From the NCBI GenBank assembly GCA_016209725.1, contig JACQVO010000091.1:1-17154 (forward strand): DNA of 17,154 nucleotides. Direction: 5' to 3'. The notes under the pieces are model-generated. The model was not told where the DNA came from and did no database searches. It saw only the letters and a program-made list of their open reading frames with translations. The position numbers and the translations under genes are program-made. This DNA comes from Candidatus Methylomirabilota bacterium (GTDB lineage Bacteria; Methylomirabilota; Methylomirabilia; Methylomirabilales; 2-02-FULL-66-22). Positions 15,134-17,154 of this stretch are shown here, piece by piece (positions within the stretch are counted from its first letter, which is position 1; each line of letters opens with the position of its first letter).

Positions 15134-15336
15134 CGTGTGCCTCGTTACTCAGTGGATCGGATTGAAATCAGGCAGCGTCACGCAGGATTGCGGCCGTCGG
15201 AGGGGACCGAAACCCAGCCTCGGTTTCCTAACACACTGACCGCATTGCGGGCAAGGAAAAACTCTCCTCGTCCGGAAGAGCGAACCGCCCCGATCGCCAT
15301 GGACGCAGTCCAATCTCCCTTCAGCACCGCACCCCC

Positions 15337-15376
15337 GCCCCTCTGCCCCCCTGCTCCTCTGCTCCTCTGCTCTCTC
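15337..15376. repeat. Octad repeat after the tartrate dehydrogenase-like gene
   Basis: Seen directly: five tandem 8-nt units with GC at 15337, 15345, 15353, 15361 and 15369, consensus GCTCCTCT on the plus strand. The tract ends one nucleotide before the stop codon of the dehydrogenase gene, so it lies immediately 3' of that gene. The rest of the 244-nt spacer to fusA (15134-15336) shows no further gene; a small AAACC/GGTTT inverted repeat is present. Confidence 0.65.
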
Positions 15377-15377
15377 G

Positions 15378-16436
15378 TCAGAGGTTCTCAAGGACTGCCG
15401 CCGTCACCTCTTTCGTCTTCGACCGGCCGCCCAGATCGGGCGTCCGAACTTTCCCCTCCGCCAGGACGGCCGCCACCGCCCTACGGATTTGGGCCGCGGC
15501 CCGCTTCGCCCCCAGGAAGTCCAGCATCATGCCGGCCGTGAGGATGGCGGCGATGGGATTGACGATCCCCTTCCCCGCGATGTCCGGGGCCGATCCGTGC
15601 ACCGGCTCGAACATGGAGGGGAATTTTCGGGTCGGGTTCAGGTTGGCGGCGGGCGCCAGCCCCATCCCCCCCACCACGGCCGCCGAGAGGTCCGTCAGGA
15701 TATCGCCGAACAGGTTGCTGGCCACCACCACGTCGAAGGTCTCGGGCCGCCGCACGAAGCTCATGCCCGCCGCGTCCACCAGCATGGAGCTGGTCTGCAC
15801 ATCGGGGTAGTCCCGCGCCACCTCCCGAAAGACATCATCCCAGAACACCATGCTGTGGGCCAGGGCATTCGATTTCGTGACCGAGGTCAGGTGCTTGCGC
15901 CGGGCGCGGGCCTGCTCGAAGGCGAAGCGGATGATCCGCTCCGTGCCGTGGCGGGTGAAGACGTTGGCCTGGATGGCCACCTCGGCCTCGGTGCCGCGGA
16001 TCAGACGCCCCCCGACATCGGCGTACTCGCCCTCGGTGTTCTCCCGGATCACCAGCATGTCTATGCTGCCCGGGGCCTTGTTGGCCAGGGGCGTGGGGAC
16101 GCCCGCGTACAGGACGGCGGGCCGCACGTTCACGTATTGGTCGAAGCTCTGCCGGATGGGGAAAAGCAGCCCGTGGAGCGTCACGTGGTCCGGAACCTTA
16201 GGGTCCCCCACCGCCCCCAGGTAGATGGCGTCGAATTTCCGGAGTGTGTCCAGGCCGTCGGCCGGCATCATCCGGCCGTGCTTCTTGTAGTAGGCGCTCC
16301 CCCAGCCGAAGGTCGCGAAGCGGAAGCGGAGGCCGCGCTCGCGCCTGGCCAGGGCCTCCAGCACCCTCCGCCCCTCCGCCACCACCTCGATCCCGACCCC
16401 GTCACCGGGAATGACTGCGATCGTGAACGTGGGCAC
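15378..16436 (-). CDS. Tartrate dehydrogenase-type isocitrate/isopropylmalate dehydrogenase family protein
   Basis: A 352-residue NAD-dependent beta-decarboxylating dehydrogenase. The family signature NLFGDILTDLSA is at 241-252, with metal-binding aspartates D245 and D249. The TKSN lysine (K188), the EGEY tyrosine (Y138) and substrate-binding arginines R95, R105 and R131 are in place. Sequence around GAVGDPKVPDHVTLHG (74-89) and FDQYVNVRP (98-106) resembles tartrate/D-malate dehydrogenases (TtuC, DmlA/YeaU) more than LeuB or Icd. It may therefore oxidise tartrate, D-malate or a related 2-hydroxyacid, but LeuB-like activity cannot be excluded. The start is GTG 16436 with GAGGAG 7 nt upstream. 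No leuCD or tartrate-uptake gene is adjacent, so context does not decide the substrate. Confidence 0.88.
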   Translation of the reverse strand: MPTFTIAVIPGDGVGIEVVAEGRRVLEALARRERGLRFRFATFGWGSAYYKKHGRMMPADGLDTLRKFDAIYLGAVGDPKVPDHVTLHGLLFPIRQSFDQYVNVRPAVLYAGVPTPLANKAPGSIDMLVIRENTEGEYADVGGRLIRGTEAEVAIQANVFTRHGTERIIRFAFEQARARRKHLTSVTKSNALAHSMVFWDDVFREVARDYPDVQTSSMLVDAAGMSFVRRPETFDVVVASNLFGDILTDLSAAVVGGMGLAPAANLNPTRKFPSMFEPVHGSAPDIAGKGIVNPIAAILTAGMMLDFLGAKRAAAQIRRAVAAVLAEGKVRTPDLGGRSKTKEVTAAVLENL

Positions 16437-16507
16437 GTCTATGCTCCTCGTCTCCCCCCTGTCCCGTTGTCACTTCTGTGGCGAATCCCAAGTCCCTTTA
16501 CAATGCC

Positions 16508-16613
16508 GTTCACCCTGAGCCCTTCGACTTCGTTCGCCCTGAGCCAGTCGAAGGGTACAACGCCGCTCAGGGCAGGCCTGTCGAAGGGCCTGTCCTGAGC
16601 TTGTCGAAGGGTG
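16508..16613. repeat. Cluster of dispersed CCCTTCGAC-type repeats
   Basis: On the minus strand, CCCTTCGAC begins units that continue with AAGCTCAGGACAGG, AGGCCTGCCCTGAGC and TGGCTCAGGGCGAACG. A fourth, partly inverted copy carries GTCGAAGGG. Elements of this kind are scattered in intergenic regions of many environmental bacterial genomes. Translated, they give runs such as LRQAQDRPFD, which are often mis-called as small proteins. Neighbouring copies are inverted and can pair. Confidence 0.85.
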
Positions 16614-17154
16614 CGGAATCCGGGCTCCGTGTAAAGCCATTTCTGAGTTGGTACACTAGCGCCCGGTGTTTTTAGCACGAACGGGCGCGGGTAATCAAGC
16701 GCGCGGTCGCATCCCCTCTCATCACCAGTCTGTGACGCGCGGGCTCACCTTCCGGTTGCGCCGCCTGGGCCAGGCTTCTGACGAGAGATTCGACCAGACA
16801 TTCGCATTGACGCCCGCCGCGCCTCTGTGGTACACGGGAAAGGTGGGATGGTGATCGGTCTTTCCGCCCACGCGGACCTATGTCCACCGACAATCCAGGG
16901 AACGGCGTTGCCACCACCTGCGCGAATCGGTGGTCCAGCGTGCCGTCGAGGAAAAGGAAGGAAGTGATGGTGAAAGCCACGGCTAACCGCCCGGTTCAGC
17001 GGGGACGGTGGGATGGGCTGCTCAAGGGCGGCGGGATGGAAAAGAACACTCGGAAGCAACGTCCCGGATGACAACCGCACGTAACGCCTTGGAATCTCGG
17101 CAGTCTGACGGGGTGAAGCACAGGTGTCTTACGCCGACCCCGAGGCCGATAAGG
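16614..17154. other. Unexplained region at the right edge
   Basis: I see no convincing gene in these 541 nt. Open frames on either strand are short and show no recognisable domain. A hairpin with arms GCGCCCG (16659-16665) and CGGGCGC (16682-16688) is present, and GGTGGGATGG occurs twice (near 16841 and 17005). No tRNA, rRNA, RNase P, tmRNA or SRP RNA signature is recognisable. An open frame from GTG 17124 runs off the window (Ser-Tyr-Ala-Asp-Pro-Glu) but is too short to judge. Confidence 0.5.
16659..16688. repeat. Inverted repeat, 7-bp GC stem
   Basis: GCGCCCG at 16659-16665 and CGGGCGC at 16682-16688 are perfect complements. Inside the 16-nt loop, GTG and CAC can pair around TTTTTAG. No T-tract follows the stem on either strand, so it is not an obvious terminator. 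It lies about 220 nt upstream of the dehydrogenase start. Confidence 0.45.

Noticed and set aside
16439..16678. Minus-strand 79-codon frame upstream of the dehydrogenase
   Set aside because: Most of it is the translation of the CCCTTCGAC repeat cluster (LRQAQDRPFD-type sequence), a known source of false small proteins.
16672..17080. Two overlapping minus-strand frames (102 and 111 codons)
   Set aside because: Low-complexity translations in different frames of the same DNA with no recognisable motif or convincing ribosome-binding site.
17124..17154. Possible 5' end of a plus-strand gene (GTG, then Ser-Tyr-Ala-Asp-Pro-Glu)
   Set aside because: Ten codons are too few to judge. The start resembles some HNH-type small proteins, but that is only an impression.

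Overview
The window is a 17.2 kb piece of a high-G+C bacterial chromosome (roughly two thirds G+C by eye). All fourteen recognisable genes lie on the minus strand, so transcription runs from high to low coordinates. The content is core translation and RNA metabolism with no phage or insertion-sequence genes. The order rimP-nusA-ylxR-infB-ylxP-rbfA-nrnA-truB-ribF-rpsO-pnp-M16 peptidase is the classic nusA/infB cluster extended into rpsO-pnp. Together with the G+C content this would fit an uncultured soil or sediment lineage such as the Methylomirabilota/Rokubacteria or a deltaproteobacterial group, but the window holds no rRNA or other decisive marker, so the lineage is an inference.

Layout, in transcription order. 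At the right edge, 16437-17154 has no convincing gene. It carries a cluster of dispersed inverted-type repeats (16508-16613) and about 470 nt that I cannot explain. Next come a tartrate dehydrogenase-type beta-decarboxylating dehydrogenase (16436-15378) and an EF-G2-type elongation factor G (15133-13037). Between fusA and rimP lies a possible fusA terminator, a good sigma70-type promoter (12969-12997), and, exactly where its transcript would begin, a strong intrinsic terminator hairpin (12933-12963). This arrangement suggests an attenuated leader for the operon that encodes NusA, itself a termination factor. The long operon then runs rimP, nusA, ylxR, infB, ylxP (DUF503), rbfA, nrnA, truB, ribF, rpsO, pnp and an M16 zinc peptidase. 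rpsO/pnp overlap by 4 nt and rbfA/nrnA by 8 nt, which implies translational coupling.

The genes form one functional unit: ribosome assembly (RimP, RbfA, S15), initiation (IF-2), elongation (EF-G-like), transcription elongation and termination (NusA, YlxR), RNA turnover (PNPase, NrnA), tRNA modification (TruB) and FAD synthesis (RibF).

The most unusual signal is between the genes. Most gaps longer than about 40 nt are filled with short-period degenerate repeats, period 7 in five gaps and period 8 in two. The unit differs in every heptad gap, and in three gaps the tract occurs as an inverted pair able to form a long hairpin. One 105-nt gap (7116-7220) holds a strict 7-nt phase across fifteen units. 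One tract supplies the C-terminal codons and stop codon of nrnA. Genes whose start codons abut heptad tracts lack clear Shine-Dalgarno sequences, whereas genes next to ordinary gaps have good ones.
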